Assembly: GCF_000192435.1 (NCBI RefSeq)
Contig: NZ_AEUD01000002.1
Coordinates: 310,001-374,000 of the forward strand
From: Gordonia neofelifaecis NRRL B-59395
GTDB lineage: Bacteria; Actinomycetota; Actinomycetes; Mycobacteriales; Mycobacteriaceae
Length of the DNA stretch: 64,000 nt
Direction of reading: 5' to 3'
Below the pieces are notes generated by a model. It saw nothing but the letters and a program-made list of their open reading frames with translations. It made no database searches and was not told where the DNA came from. Of this stretch, positions 63,830 through 64,000 are shown in pieces. The position numbers and the translations under genes were made by a program. Position 1 is the first letter of the stretch. Each line of letters starts with the position of its first letter.

Positions 63830-64000
63830 GTGTCGACGAATGACGAGAACGAAGCACCAGAACCGACCCCGAGCGGCATCGACTCGGCGGCCCTCGAAGA
63901 GGCGACCGACCCGACTGCGCCGCTGAAAGCGGGACTGAAGTACGGCGTCTGCGGCCTCGGCATCCTCATCGTCGCAGGCCTGCTCATCTGGTGGCCCTGG
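63830..64000 (+). CDS. Start of a membrane protein, possibly AtpI-like (3' truncated by window edge)
   Basis: 57 codons are visible from GTG 63830: an acidic disordered N-terminus (about 1-30), then a hydrophobic segment (GLKYGVCGLGILIVAGLLIWW). In M. tuberculosis the gene after wecA is an ATP synthase I-like membrane protein (Rv1303) followed by atpB; this may be its counterpart, though I see no family motif yet. A TAACCT box is 8 nt upstream. Confidence 0.45.
   Translation, partial: MSTNDENEAPEPTPSGIDSAALEEATDPTAPLKAGLKYGVCGLGILIVAGLLIWWPW

Overview
The window is high-GC actinobacterial DNA. Gene content and order suggest a mycolic-acid-containing member of the Mycobacteriales, most like Gordonia or a close relative (inference; no 16S is present). 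From recall, the order closely follows the Mycobacterium tuberculosis blocks Rv1220c-Rv1239c, Rv1248c-Rv1250, Rv1272c/73c, Rv1277-78 and Rv1292-Rv1303. Genes absent from that scaffold are inserted at several points.

Layout. 1-1894: end of a rhamnosyltransferase gene (wbbL) and a mannose-1-phosphate guanylyltransferase gene broken by a 20-bp duplication. 1910-5788: O-methyltransferase, then the envelope-stress set sigE-rseA-htrA-tatB. 5850-10563: mrp, a lytic transglycosylase, a DUF1003 protein coupled to a MgtE-N/CBS protein, and a small membrane stress protein. 10724-15489: the lpqY-sugABC trehalose importer. 15581-19104: SUFU-like protein, corA, marC and an osmolyte-type binding lipoprotein. 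19171-22274: Baeyer-Villiger monooxygenase and SDR genes, with a divergent TetR regulator and two clear operators. 22315-23440: one AbiEi/DUF559-like gene enclosed by 67-bp inverted hairpin repeats. 23517-27251: kgd. 27526-32135: a fused ABC exporter and an EcsC-like protein. 32457-39165: MFS pump, serine hydrolase and an SbcD/SbcC-like pair. 39197-40932: an uncharacterised DUF6745 pair. 41105-41177: tRNA-Arg(CCG). 41217-47916: rarA, trimethylamine-monooxygenase-type FMO, VOC protein, a small HTH protein with paired operators, shikimate-dehydrogenase-like, HAD, ribokinase and PhnB-like genes. 48050-64000: argS-lysA-hom-thrC-thrB, rho, rpmE, prfA-prmC-tsaC-SHMT-wecA and the start of a membrane protein that should lead into the ATP synthase operon.

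Functional themes are cell-envelope assembly and stress (wbbL, manB, sigE regulon, wecA, trehalose recycling), central carbon and nitrogen metabolism (kgd, aspartate-family amino acids), and translation or transcription termination (argS, rho, rpmE, prfA, prmC, tsaC). The least explained parts are the hairpin-boxed DUF559-like cassette, a MITE-like intergenic repeat in three copies or half-copies, the paired GTCAA-N7-TTGAC operators of the small HTH gene, the structured leader of the FMO gene, and the frameshifted manB. Many genes carry a TAnnnT box 6-8 nt before the start codon, which suggests leaderless transcription.
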